Source: CATOSD01 sp034422735
GTDB taxonomy: Bacteria > Chloroflexota > Dehalococcoidia > Lucifugimonadales > CATOSD01
Length of the DNA: 26,585 nucleotides
Assembly: GCA_034422735.1 (NCBI GenBank)
Contig: DAOUJL010000026.1
Span: 1-26,585 of the forward strand
Direction: 5' to 3'
Below, piece by piece: positions 15,149 to 23,174 of this stretch. A model generated the notes under the pieces. It did no database searches. It saw only the letters and a program-made list of their open reading frames with translations, and was not told the origin of the DNA. The translations under genes were made by a program, and so were the position numbers. The number at the start of each line of letters is the position of its first letter. Within the stretch, counting starts at the first letter, position 1.

Positions 15149-16369
15149 TTAGCCGAATGCGCCCGTTTCGCGGGCGCTTTCTATCTCAGGAGCGGCGTAA
15201 CCCAACTCACCCAGAATCTCGTCGGTGTGCTCGCCGATGCCGGGGCCGAGCCGACGGACCGATCCGGGCGTCTCCGACAGCTTGGGCCCTATGCCCACCT
15301 GCTTCACAGTCTCGCCGTCGAACTCTCCCACGTCCTGCACCATTCCTCGGTGGCGGAGCTGCGGGTCGGCGGCCAACTCGTCTACGCTGAAGACGCGGCC
15401 CACCGCGATGTCGCCCGACTCGCGCAGGTAGTCCCACCACTCGTCGCGGGTGCGCGTCTTGAAGACCTCCCGGAAGGCGTCGAAGATCTCGGGGTACTTG
15501 TCCGTGTCGAACTGGTGGTCGATGAAGTCATCGCGGCCAAGCGCCCGGCAAAGGTCTACCCAGAACCAGGGCTCGATGCAGCCGAGGCTCAGGAACTTGC
15601 CGTCCTTGCACTCGAACACGTTGTAGTAGGGGACGCCGCCGTTGAGCGACATCAGGCCGCGCTGGGGGACCGTGCCCGTGTTGAAGTAGTCGGAGAGCGA
15701 CGCCACGAGCATGTAGGCGACGCCGTCGGACATGGATATGTCCACCTGCTGGCCTCGCCCGGTGTGCTCACGCGCCATGAGCGCCGAGAGTATGCCGATG
15801 GCGGCCTGCATCGCGCCGCCGGCGTAGTCGGCGATGAGGTTGTAGGGGATGGTCGGCGGCCCGCCCTCCGCGCCGATCATGCCGAGGGCGCCGCCGGTGC
15901 TGATGTAGTTGATGTCGTGGCCCACCAGGTGCTTGTAGGGGCCGTCCTGTCCGTAGCCGGAGATGGAGCAGTAGACGATGCGTGGGTTGAGCTTGTTGAG
16001 GGTCTCGTAGTCGCAGCCGAGGCGCTCGACCACGCCCGGGCGGAAGCCCTCGACGAACACGTCGGCGTCCTGGCACAGGCGGCGCAGCACTTCCTGCGCT
16101 TCGGGAACCTTGAGGTTGAGGGTGATGCTGCGCTTGTTGCGGTTGAGCGCGGTGAAGGCGGCGCGGCGGCGCTGCTCGCGCTCGTCCGGCTCGTCGGTGC
16201 GGCCCATGCGGGCGCGGCCGATGCGTCCGCCGCCCGGCTCCTCGACGCGGATCACGTCCGCGCCGAAGTCGCCCAGCATCATGGTGCAGAAGCCGCCCGG
16301 GGCCATGCGCGTGAGATCGACGACGCGGATGTTGGCGAGTTGCAGGGGGCCGGCGGTGGCGGTGTTCAT
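15149..16369 (-). CDS. CaiB/BaiF-family protein, alpha-methylacyl-CoA racemase-like
   Basis: This 406-residue class III CoA-transferase-fold protein has the N-terminal motif VVDLTRMAPGGFCTMMLGDFGADVIRVE split over 16-43, NRNKRSITLNL, and FVEGFRPGVVERLG. The segment GHDINYISTGG (150-160) is the hallmark of alpha-methylacyl-CoA racemases, in which the Asp (here Asp152) and a partner His move the alpha proton. This favours epimerisation of 2-methylacyl-CoA over CoA transfer. The ATG at 16369 has GGAGG 7 bases upstream. It is the last gene of a minus-strand run with a fused CoA-transferase and an acyl-CoA dehydrogenase, a logical partner for breakdown of branched acids. A true CoA-transferase remains possible. 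Confidence 0.85.
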   Translation of the reverse strand: MNTATAGPLQLANIRVVDLTRMAPGGFCTMMLGDFGADVIRVEEPGGGRIGRARMGRTDEPDEREQRRRAAFTALNRNKRSITLNLKVPEAQEVLRRLCQDADVFVEGFRPGVVERLGCDYETLNKLNPRIVYCSISGYGQDGPYKHLVGHDINYISTGGALGMIGAEGGPPTIPYNLIADYAGGAMQAAIGILSALMAREHTGRGQQVDISMSDGVAYMLVASLSDYFNTGTVPQRGLMSLNGGVPYYNVFECKDGKFLSLGCIEPWFWVDLCRALGRDDFIDHQFDTDKYPEIFDAFREVFKTRTRDEWWDYLRESGDIAVGRVFSVDELAADPQLRHRGMVQDVGEFDGETVKQVGIGPKLSETPGSVRRLGPGIGEHTDEILGELGYAAPEIESARETGAFG

Positions 16370-16412
16370 CGTATGCCTCCGTGTTTGGGAATTGGGGGAG
16401 GCGGCTACAACG

Positions 16413-16455
16413 TCACCCCCATGCTAACCTTCCCCCGTCAAGGGGGAAGGGACTA
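16413..16455 (-). repeat. Palindromic intergenic repeat, copy B
   Basis: Read on the minus strand it starts TAGTCCCTTCCCCCTTGA, like copy A, with a 9-bp stem (16428-16436 with 16442-16450) and a 5-base loop, then a G-run and TGA. It begins 12 bases after the stop of the fused CoA-transferase gene, in the same relative orientation as copy A behind fmt. Copies A and B differ by two substitutions in the tail, one in the loop and one extra G. Confidence 0.75.
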
Positions 16456-16467
16456 AAGGATCGCAGG

Positions 16468-19011
16468 TCAGGCCGAAGTTTCCAGGACCTCGGTGGCGAC
16501 GAGATCGCCGATCTCATCGTCGGTGAGGCCAACGAACTCTTTCAGAATAAGCTCGTTGTGTTCGCCAATCAGGGCGTGGGGCATTCGGAGCGCCCCCGGT
16601 GTCTCTGAAAGGTCGAATTGGAGGCCGTCGTAGGGCATTGGTCCGCACTCGGTGTGATTCAGCCACTGGAAATGTCCCCTGTGCTGTAGCTGCGGGTCCT
16701 GCCAGAGGTCGGCCTGGCTCTGCACGGCTCCGGCGGGGACGCCAGCGGCCTGGAGCAGGCGCATCAGCTCCTGCGCGCCGTAGCCCTTCGTCCACTCGCC
16801 TATGAGCGCGTCCAGTTCGGCATCGTTCTCCAGGCGGGACTCGAAGTTAGCGAAACGCTCGTCGCGTGTCCACGAGGGGTTGCCCATTGCCTCGCACAGC
16901 GCGAGCCACTCGGCGTGCGTGGTGACGGCGATGGCGCACCAGGACTCGCCGGGGCCAGTGAGCTCGCGCACCTCGTCCTGGCAGGGGTACACGCCGTGCG
17001 GAGCGAACGCCTCGTCCCTGTTGCCGTTGCGCGCCATCTCGTTGCCTGTCAGCAGGTAGTCCATGATCACGGGGGCCTTGTAGTGCGCGGCGCCCTCGTA
17101 CTGCGACAGGTCGATGTGCTGGCCCTTGCCGGTGCGGCGCCTGTACTCGAGGGCGGCGGCGATGGCGGTGAAGCCGTTGGGCGGGTTCACGAAGTCGGAG
17201 TAGGCGCCGTAGGGCGTCACGGGGTCGCGGTCGGGCCAGCCGGTGATCTGGTAGTACCCCGCCATGGAGGACGACAACTGGCCGTAGCCGGGGTACATGG
17301 CGTGTGGCCCGGTTTGGCCCTGCTGGCAGGTGCTGAAGTAGATGATGTCGGGCCTTATTTTGCGGACGCTGTCGTAGTCCAGTCCCCAGTTGCGCATGGC
17401 CTTGGGGGTGAAGCTCTCGGCGATGATGTCGGGCTGCCACTCGTCGATGAGTCGCTTTATCAGTGCCACCCCCTCCAGCTTGGCGAGGTTGACGCCGAGA
17501 CCGAGCTTGCTGGTGTTGAAGTTGGCCGGGAACTGGCTGCGGTTGATGCCCGGTATGCCGTCCTTGAACGGCGGGCCGGAGCGCAGGCCGTCCGGTCGGC
17601 TCACGGATTCGACGTGGACCACGTCCGCGCCGAGGTCGCCGAGGTACTTTATCGTCACGGGACCGACGCCGATCCAGGTGAAGTCGAGCACGCGCAGGCC
17701 ATCGAACGGCATCTTCGCGGCGGACGTACCTGACGCGGCAGGGCGCGGCGCGCAGGGGGGCGGTGCGGAGTCGAGGGTCCCCAGAATCTCGGCGTTGTGC
17801 TCGCCGATGAGCGGGGCGCGCCGCCTGATGGTCATGGGAGACTCGCTCATCTTCAGGTACGGCCCCAGGTAGGTGAGGGGCTCTTCAAGCTCGGGATGGT
17901 GGACGGTGTGCCAGAAGTCGCGGTACGTGAGCTGGGGGTCCTCGTACATGTCCTTGGAAGTGTTGCAGGGCGCAAGCAGGAAGCGGTGACTCAGGGCGCG
18001 GTCGTACAGTTCGGCCTTGGTCTTGGTGAGGATGAAGTCGTCGAGCGCCCCGTAGACCGCCTCGACTTCTCGCGCGCCCTCATCGCCGCTCGCGAGCAGT
18101 TCGTCCATCTCCCAGGTGAACCAGTCCCGGCCCCGCATGAACTCGGGGCAAACGCCCTCCTCCTCCATCCAGTCGGTCAGGGGAATCATGGAGGAGCGGG
18201 CGCGCCGGCCGCCGCTAATCATCGACGTGACGAAGCCGTCTTTGCACCTGTGGACGGCGCGGAGCTTGAGGGGCGGGCCGTCCACACGGGGCAGTCGGCG
18301 GTAGGCGCCCGCGCGCTCCATGTTGGTCTTGTGGAGCATGGGGAGCGTGGATATGTTCATCAGCGTCCACATGATTGCGACCTGGTTGGACACGTCGGCG
18401 CGCTGGCCCCGCCCGCCGTTGTTCTGCCGGTGCCACAGCGCGGCCAGCGTGGCGGCGGCGGCCTGGGCGCCGCCGTGGAAATCGGCCTGGGGGAAGGTTA
18501 TGCGGACAGGCGGGCGATCGTCGTCGCCGCTGGCGTACTGCATCCCGCCCATCGACCACACCACGATGTCGGTGGCCTTGTAGTTGGCGTGTGGGCCTGT
18601 GGGACCGAACGGGGTGACGGACGTGTAGATGAGGCCGGGGTTGCGCTCGCTCAGCGCCTCGTAGCCCAGGCCCAGGCCGTCCATGTGGCCGGGCGCGAAC
18701 GATTCCAGCACCACGTCCGCCGTGTCCACGAGGCGTTCGAAGGCGCTTCGGCCCTCGGTGTTCTCCAGGTCGAGGATGATGCCGCGCTTGTTGAGGCAAT
18801 ACGCGAACCAGAAGAGGCTGCGTTCGGGGTGGCGCTGGCCTCGATAGAATGGGCCGCGCATCCGGGTGGGACTGCCGCCGGGAGGCTCGACCTTGATTAC
18901 ATCGGCTCCGAGGTCGGCGAGCAGCTTGCCGCACCAGTTGACGCCGCCCTCGGTGAGGTCGAGAACGCGGTAGGGGCCGAGGGCCGAGTTGTCGGTTGTG
19001 TTGTCGGGCAT
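16468..19011 (-). CDS. Fused double CaiB/BaiF CoA-transferase
   Basis: This 847-residue protein is two class III CoA-transferase units in one chain; single members are about 400 residues. Unit 1 (about 12-410) begins YRVLDLTEGG and has the expected catalytic Asp148 in KATDIVVWSMGG. A Pro/Ala-rich linker (about 414-433) follows. Unit 2 (about 434-835) begins LRVLDFTWIGVGPVTIKYLG. The aligned segment PGYGQLSSSMAG has Gly577 where the Asp should be, so unit 2 probably cannot form the acyl-enzyme intermediate. Because these enzymes work as interlocked dimers, the fusion may act as an intramolecular heterodimer. GGGGGAGG lies before the ATG at 19011 and is supplied by the tail of a palindromic repeat. 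It would move CoA between organic acids; the substrates are unknown. Confidence 0.9.
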   Translation of the reverse strand: MPDNTTDNSALGPYRVLDLTEGGVNWCGKLLADLGADVIKVEPPGGSPTRMRGPFYRGQRHPERSLFWFAYCLNKRGIILDLENTEGRSAFERLVDTADVVLESFAPGHMDGLGLGYEALSERNPGLIYTSVTPFGPTGPHANYKATDIVVWSMGGMQYASGDDDRPPVRITFPQADFHGGAQAAAATLAALWHRQNNGGRGQRADVSNQVAIMWTLMNISTLPMLHKTNMERAGAYRRLPRVDGPPLKLRAVHRCKDGFVTSMISGGRRARSSMIPLTDWMEEEGVCPEFMRGRDWFTWEMDELLASGDEGAREVEAVYGALDDFILTKTKAELYDRALSHRFLLAPCNTSKDMYEDPQLTYRDFWHTVHHPELEEPLTYLGPYLKMSESPMTIRRRAPLIGEHNAEILGTLDSAPPPCAPRPAASGTSAAKMPFDGLRVLDFTWIGVGPVTIKYLGDLGADVVHVESVSRPDGLRSGPPFKDGIPGINRSQFPANFNTSKLGLGVNLAKLEGVALIKRLIDEWQPDIIAESFTPKAMRNWGLDYDSVRKIRPDIIYFSTCQQGQTGPHAMYPGYGQLSSSMAGYYQITGWPDRDPVTPYGAYSDFVNPPNGFTAIAAALEYRRRTGKGQHIDLSQYEGAAHYKAPVIMDYLLTGNEMARNGNRDEAFAPHGVYPCQDEVRELTGPGESWCAIAVTTHAEWLALCEAMGNPSWTRDERFANFESRLENDAELDALIGEWTKGYGAQELMRLLQAAGVPAGAVQSQADLWQDPQLQHRGHFQWLNHTECGPMPYDGLQFDLSETPGALRMPHALIGEHNELILKEFVGLTDDEIGDLVATEVLETSA

Positions 19012-19016
19012 GGCCT

Positions 19017-19053
19017 CCCCCTCACCTCAATCCTCTCCCACCAGGGGAGAGGA
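19017..19053 (-). repeat. Palindromic intergenic repeat, copy C (diverged)
   Basis: On the minus strand CCTCTCCC (19032-19039) and GGGAGAGG (19045-19052) form an 8-bp stem with a 5-base loop, followed by a GGTGAGGGGG-type tail. The layout (stem, 5-base loop, purine-rich tail with TGA) equals copies A and B, but the sequence is diverged. It follows the acyl-CoA dehydrogenase stop by about 27 bases. The tail runs into the ribosome binding site of the next gene. Confidence 0.55.
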
Positions 19054-19079
19054 GGCCAGTTGCTCGCACAGCTCGTCTC

Positions 19080-20267
19080 TTACGCCCGCGGCAGGCCCAG
19101 GCCGCGGGTCGCGATGATGTTGCGCTGTATCTCGGAGGTGCCCGCCGCGATGGTGCTGGACACGCTGGACAGGCTTAGCCGCTGGATGTGGCCTTCGAGC
19201 GGCGCCCACCTGGAGCCGGCGGCGAGCTGGCCGGCGAGGCCCAGCATCTCCATGCCGGTGTCGGCGACGCGCTGGGTCAGCTCGGTGCCGAAAAGCTTGG
19301 ACATCGAGGCTTCGGCGTTGGGCACCATGCCCTGGCTCTGCATCCAGGCGACGCGATAGGACATGCCCCGGGAGATTTCGGCCTCCAGCGAGCGCTGCGC
19401 CAGCTTGGTGCGCACGATAGGGTCCTCGGCCAGCGGGCGGCCGCTGCGCTCGGTCTGCCTGGCGTACTCGGCCAGCGCCTCGAGGGTGCGGCGGGCGGTC
19501 GCCGAGTAGCCGACGCCGGAGCGCTCGAAGTCCAGGGCGACGGCGAGGGTGTACCAGCCGCGGTTCTCTTCGCCCACCAGGTTGCGCTTGGGCACTCTCA
19601 CGTTGTCGAAGAACACCTCGTTGAACTCGTGGGAGCCGGCCATGTTGTAGATTGGCCTGACGGTTACGCCGGGCGTCGTCATGTCCAGCAGAAACAGGCT
19701 GATGCCGCGGTGCTTGGGGGCGTCGTTGTCGGTGCGGGCGGCGAGCCAGCCCCAGTCCGCGATGTGGCCGGCGCTGGTCCATATCTTGGAGCCGTTCACC
19801 ACGTAGTCGTCCCCGTCGCGCACCGCCTGGGTCTGTAGCGACGCCAGGTCCGAGCCGGAGCCGGGCTCGCTGTAGAGCGTGCACCAGTAGCGCTCGGCCC
19901 TGGCCATGGGGGGCAGGTGCTCGCGCCGCTGCTCCTCGGTACCCGCCAGCATGAGCGTGGGCCCTACCCAGCTGATCGCGCCGACGCCCAGGTCGGTGCC
20001 CGGCACGTTGCGGTAGGTCATCTCCTCGCGGTAGATGAGCTGCTCCATGTGGGAGCGGCCCTGTCCGCCGTACTCCTCGGGCCATGCCAGCGTAAGCCAG
20101 CCTTTTTCGGCGAGCTTGGAGGACATCTCCTTGGTGAAAGGGAAGTTGCTTTCGGAGAAGGGGCTTGTCTGCGCGAGGGCGTCCCAGTCGTCGGGGAGCT
20201 CGCTGTCGAGGAAGTCGAGGAGTTCGCCCCGAAACGCCTCTTCGGCCTCGCCGAAACGGAAGTCCAT
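19080..20267 (-). CDS. Acyl-CoA dehydrogenase
   Basis: This 395-residue FAD-dependent flavoenzyme introduces an alpha-beta double bond into an acyl-CoA. Seen are GWLTLAWPEEYGG (56-68), the flavin/substrate motif YSEPGSGSDLASL (132-144), VNGSKIWTSAGHIADW, and the C-terminal AAGTSEIQRNIIATRGLGLPR. The usual C-terminal catalytic Glu (MCAD-type) is Ala here. Glu248 in ALDFERSGVG lies in the helix that carries the base in isovaleryl-CoA dehydrogenase-like enzymes, so this may favour branched, long-chain or aryl substrates (inference). AGGAGG lies 6 bases before the ATG at 20267. It is the first gene of the CoA-transferase module and has its own promoter. Confidence 0.95.
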   Translation of the reverse strand: MDFRFGEAEEAFRGELLDFLDSELPDDWDALAQTSPFSESNFPFTKEMSSKLAEKGWLTLAWPEEYGGQGRSHMEQLIYREEMTYRNVPGTDLGVGAISWVGPTLMLAGTEEQRREHLPPMARAERYWCTLYSEPGSGSDLASLQTQAVRDGDDYVVNGSKIWTSAGHIADWGWLAARTDNDAPKHRGISLFLLDMTTPGVTVRPIYNMAGSHEFNEVFFDNVRVPKRNLVGEENRGWYTLAVALDFERSGVGYSATARRTLEALAEYARQTERSGRPLAEDPIVRTKLAQRSLEAEISRGMSYRVAWMQSQGMVPNAEASMSKLFGTELTQRVADTGMEMLGLAGQLAAGSRWAPLEGHIQRLSLSSVSSTIAAGTSEIQRNIIATRGLGLPRA

Positions 20268-20326
20268 GGCCGGCCTCCTGCGGGATGCGATACGTGGGGG
20301 CCGCGGCGTGTGCGGCTGTTGGGGTA

Positions 20327-20355
20327 AGTCTAGGCAGGGGAGGTTAGACTGTCAA
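20327..20355 (-). promoter_or_regulatory. Promoter of the acyl-CoA dehydrogenase module
   Basis: On the minus strand a perfect TTGACA (20350-20355) and TAGACT (20327-20332) are 17 bases apart. Transcription would start near 20320, leaving a leader of about 53 bases before the ATG at 20267. It lies between the P450 stop and the dehydrogenase start, so the module is likely transcribed separately from the P450. Confidence 0.6.
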
Positions 20356-20375
20356 GGAAAGCGAAGGCGGCGGAC

Positions 20376-21623
20376 CTACACCTGCACTGGCAGCGACTCG
20401 ACGCCGCGCAGCACGATCTGGCGGCGGAAGCGGGGCTTTGCGGTCAGGCGCACGTCGGGGTAGCGCTCCAGCAGCTTGCGGAAGAGTATCTCGCCCTCGA
20501 TGCGCGCAAGCGGCGCGCCCAGGCAGTGGTGAATGCCGCGTCCGAAGGCGATGTGCCTGCGGGCATTGCGGCGCACGTCCAGCGTGTCGGGATCGTCGAA
20601 CACGCCAGGGTCGCGGTTGGCAGAGCCGATGAGCAGCATGAGGAACTGGCCGCGCTCAATGAGTCTGCCGCCGAGCTCAACGTCCTCCAGCGCGGTGCGT
20701 CCGTCAATCTGGACTGGGCTGTCGTAGCGCAGCAACTCCTCGATTGCCGGGGCTATCAGTTCGGGGTCTTCGCGCAGCTTGGCGAGTTCGTCCGGATGGC
20801 GCAGCAGCGCGAGCAACCCGTTGCCGACCAGGTTCTTGGTGGTCTCGTTGCCGGCGACTAGGAGCAGAACCAGGGTCAGCAGCAGTTCCTCATGAGTGAG
20901 CTTGTCGCCCTCGTCCTCCGCCTGCGTGAGCGCGCTGACGAGATCGTCGCGCGGATCGGCTCGCCGCTGCTCTACGATGGGGCCGAGGTAGTCGTGCAGC
21001 GCGGTCATGGACTGTCCGCTCTTCTGTATGAGTTCATCCTCGAGCAACGGCTCCAGGGAGCGGGCCAGGTCGTCGGACCAGCCGCGAAACTCGTCCCTGT
21101 CTTCCGGCGGAATGCCCAGCATCTCGGCGATGACGATTACGGGCATGGGGTAGGCCAGCGCGTCGATTACGTCGAAACTCTCCATGCCGTCCAGAGCGTC
21201 CAGCAGGTCGTCGACTATCTTCTCGATTCGGGGGCGCAGCGCGTCCACCGAGCGCGGCGTGAACGCCTGGCTCACCAGCGAGCGCAGCCGCGTGTGGTCG
21301 GGTGGGTCGCGGTACAGCATGCTGCGGGACTCGTCCGGCGTGAAGCGCATGTTCGGGTCGTTGGTGTTGACGCGGTCGTTGCCAAAGCGCCTGTGGTCGC
21401 GCAGCACGGCGTCCACGTCCGCGTGGTGCGACACCACCCAGCCGTCGAACAGGCGGCTGCGGTGCACGGGGTCTTTCTGCCGCAGCCTCCCATAGATCGA
21501 GTAGGGGTCGGACGCCAGCCTGCGCGAGAACACGTTGAAGGACACGCCCGACTCCACGCGCTCGCGCGCCATCAGCGTCTGGATGACGCCGAAGAGAAAG
21601 GCGGCCCTGAGCTGGCGTTTCAT
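20376..21623 (-). CDS. Cytochrome P450
   Basis: This 415-residue soluble bacterial-type P450 monooxygenase shows the I-helix oxygen-activation motif AGNETT (257-262), the ExxR pair Glu296/Arg299 in EELLRYDSP, and the heme-binding loop FGRGIHHCLGAPLAR with ligand Cys367. No membrane anchor is predicted; it needs a ferredoxin partner that is not encoded nearby. The ATG at 21623 fits the usual length. AAAGGA lies 14 bases upstream, further than ideal, and codons upstream of it overlap higA. It starts 19 bases after the higA stop and may be read from the same transcript. The substrate cannot be predicted. Confidence 0.93.
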   Translation of the reverse strand: MKRQLRAAFLFGVIQTLMARERVESGVSFNVFSRRLASDPYSIYGRLRQKDPVHRSRLFDGWVVSHHADVDAVLRDHRRFGNDRVNTNDPNMRFTPDESRSMLYRDPPDHTRLRSLVSQAFTPRSVDALRPRIEKIVDDLLDALDGMESFDVIDALAYPMPVIVIAEMLGIPPEDRDEFRGWSDDLARSLEPLLEDELIQKSGQSMTALHDYLGPIVEQRRADPRDDLVSALTQAEDEGDKLTHEELLLTLVLLLVAGNETTKNLVGNGLLALLRHPDELAKLREDPELIAPAIEELLRYDSPVQIDGRTALEDVELGGRLIERGQFLMLLIGSANRDPGVFDDPDTLDVRRNARRHIAFGRGIHHCLGAPLARIEGEILFRKLLERYPDVRLTAKPRFRRQIVLRGVESLPVQV

Positions 21624-21642
21624 GCTGGTGTGTTCGATCCTT

Positions 21643-21927
21643 TTAGGAGGGAACGGGCTTGCGAACCTGGTCAGCTTCCAACCGTAGACGTGCCTTGCCC
21701 AACTCATAGGTGGCTTGGCGGCGCATCCAGAAGGCGGCGTTGCTCCAGCCGATGGCCTCCAGCGCCAGCGCAATCGACGGTGTGATTCCGCTGCGCTCGT
21801 TCAGCAGCCGCGACGCGGTGTTGCGGCTTACGCCCAGGCGGGCGGCGAACTCGTTCACGCTCCAGCCTTCAGCCTCCAGGCCGGCGCGAAGATTGACGGC
21901 GGGATGCGTGGGTATTCTGGCAGTCAT
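21643..21927 (-). CDS. higA: HigA-type antitoxin (Xre-like HTH)
   Basis: This 94-residue DNA-binding antitoxin has the helix-turn-helix region NEFAARLGVSRNTASRLLNE and the following SGITPSIALALEAIGW segment, typical of the HigA/VapI group in which the toxin gene comes first. It would neutralise HigB and repress the shared promoter. ATG 21927 is chosen because AGGAG lies 7 bases upstream; nine extra upstream codons overlap higB. The gap to the higB stop is 10 bases. The P450 gene follows after 19 bases. Confidence 0.9.
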   Translation of the reverse strand: MTARIPTHPAVNLRAGLEAEGWSVNEFAARLGVSRNTASRLLNERSGITPSIALALEAIGWSNAAFWMRRQATYELGKARLRLEADQVRKPVPS

Positions 21928-21937
21928 GGCTAATCTC

Positions 21938-22210
21938 CTAGTGATAGTCCTCAAGGTCTATGTCCACCGCTTCACCGTCCTGGAATCGAAAGGTGATCCG
22001 CCAGTTGCCCGATACACGAACGCTCCACGTTCCTCGGCGGCTTCCAGTCAGTTGATGAAGCCGCATCCCTGGCATGTGCATGTCCGCTGGCTGTACTGCG
22101 TCGGCCAAGGCATCAAGTAGCCCGTCGATGCGGGCGACGTGGGCCGGGTTCAGTCGGCTGGAGTCATTGCGCTCATAGAATCTTCGCAATCCTGAGTGCC
22201 TGAATCTCAT
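21938..22210 (-). CDS. higB: HigB/RelE-type toxin
   Basis: This 90-residue protein is of the RelE/HigB (plasmid maintenance killer) fold, whose members cut mRNA on the ribosome. The HigB-like features are a short basic N-terminus (MRFRHSGLRRFYER), GMRLHQLTGSRRGTWSVRVS, and the strand NWRITFRFQDGEAVDIDLEDYH ending in the conserved DYH. Arg and Lys-type residues expected for catalysis are present as arginines. It is the first gene of the toxin-antitoxin pair. The ATG at 22210 lies directly at the predicted transcription start, so the mRNA would be leaderless. It starts 51 bases beyond the moxR stop. Confidence 0.9.
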   Translation of the reverse strand: MRFRHSGLRRFYERNDSSRLNPAHVARIDGLLDALADAVQPADMHMPGMRLHQLTGSRRGTWSVRVSGNWRITFRFQDGEAVDIDLEDYH

Positions 22211-22216
22211 GCCGCA

Positions 22217-22245
22217 AGTGTAACGTGTATCGGTGCATGATGCAA
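22217..22245 (-). promoter_or_regulatory. higBA promoter with overlapping palindromic operator
   Basis: On the minus strand TTGCAT (22240-22245) and TACACT (22217-22222) are 17 bases apart, putting transcription start at or next to the higB ATG. The 11-base palindrome TGCATGATGCA (22234-22244) covers most of the -35 box and the start of the spacer. That is the place where a HigA dimer could block polymerase, although HigA binding itself is inferred. Confidence 0.5.
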
Positions 22246-22261
22246 GCCATCTTCGATTGCG

Positions 22262-23161
22262 CTAGCTTCCCATCCGGGTGAAGATGTGGTCGATGGTTTC
22301 GCGGCGGAAGCGCTCCAGGTCGTCGGCGTCCTTGATGATGGCGCCGAGGGTGCGCGCGACGGCGTCGCGGTCGAGGTGCTCGACGTGGAGGGCGACCATC
22401 GCCCTGGCCCAGTCGAGCGTTTCGGAGATGCCGGGCGTCTTCTCCAGGTCCTCCTCCCTGGCGCGCTCGACGAAGCGGCAGACCTGGCGCGCCAGCCGCT
22501 CCTCGATGCCCCGCACCTTGCGCCGGACGATTCGCAACTCCTTGGCAAGGTCGGGGTAGTCGAGCCAGAGGTACAGGCAGCGGCGGCGCAGCGCGTCGGA
22601 CAGGTCGCGGGAGCGGTTGGAGGTGAGGATGACCAGCGGCCTGTGCGTGGCCTTGAGAGTGCCTATCTCGGGGATGGTCACCTGGAAGTCGGACAGCACC
22701 TCCAGCAGGAACGCCTCGAACTCCTCGTCGGCGCGGTCCACCTCGTCGATGAGCAGCACCGGCGGCTTGTCGGGCTGCGTCAGGGCGGCGAGCAGCGGGC
22801 GTTCCAGCAGGAACCGGCGGCTGAAAATCTGCTGCTCCTGCTCGTCGACGGTGCGGCCCTCGCCCTCGTTCAGCCGGATGCGCAGCAACTGCCGGGGGTA
22901 GTTCCACTCGTACAGCGCCGTGTTCACGTCCAGGCCTTCGTAGCACTGGAGGCGTATCAGGTTGGTGTCGAGCATCCGGGCCATGGCGATGGCGATCTCG
23001 GTTTTGCCGACGCCGGGGCGGCCCTCGACCAGCAGGGGCCGCTCGAGCTCGCGGGCGAGGTAGATGGAGGTGGCGATGGAGGGGTCCGCCACGTAGTCCT
23101 GGGCCGCCAGGCCGTCGAGCACGCGCTGGATCGGGTCGTCAGGCGGGCCGGGCGGCTGCAT
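22262..23161 (-). CDS. MoxR-family AAA+ ATPase, CoxD-like
   Basis: This 299-residue AAA+ chaperone-like ATPase has Walker A GRPGVGKT (47-54), Walker B VLLIDEVD (135-142), a sensor 1 region (LVILTSNRSR) and an arginine-rich segment DALRRRC. The stretch LQCYEGLDVNTALYEWNYPR is typical of CoxD-type MoxR proteins, which mature molybdenum hydroxylases such as CO dehydrogenase together with a VWA-domain partner. No VWA gene or molybdenum enzyme is visible here. Instead it follows a PAC2 gene by 13 bases and is followed by higBA. The ATG at 23161 fits the family's N-terminus. The client is unknown. Confidence 0.9.
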   Translation of the reverse strand: MQPPGPPDDPIQRVLDGLAAQDYVADPSIATSIYLARELERPLLVEGRPGVGKTEIAIAMARMLDTNLIRLQCYEGLDVNTALYEWNYPRQLLRIRLNEGEGRTVDEQEQQIFSRRFLLERPLLAALTQPDKPPVLLIDEVDRADEEFEAFLLEVLSDFQVTIPEIGTLKATHRPLVILTSNRSRDLSDALRRRCLYLWLDYPDLAKELRIVRRKVRGIEERLARQVCRFVERAREEDLEKTPGISETLDWARAMVALHVEHLDRDAVARTLGAIIKDADDLERFRRETIDHIFTRMGS

Positions 23162-23174
23162 CGTTCGGCGGTCC

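Noticed and set aside
15227..16456. 409-codon plus frame opposite the racemase-like gene
   Set aside because: It is the complement of a gene with clear CaiB-family motifs and has biased composition with no domain.
16413..19053. CRISPR array formed by the palindromic repeats
   Set aside because: The three copies are 2.5-4 kb apart, differ in sequence, and lie singly between genes with no spacers.
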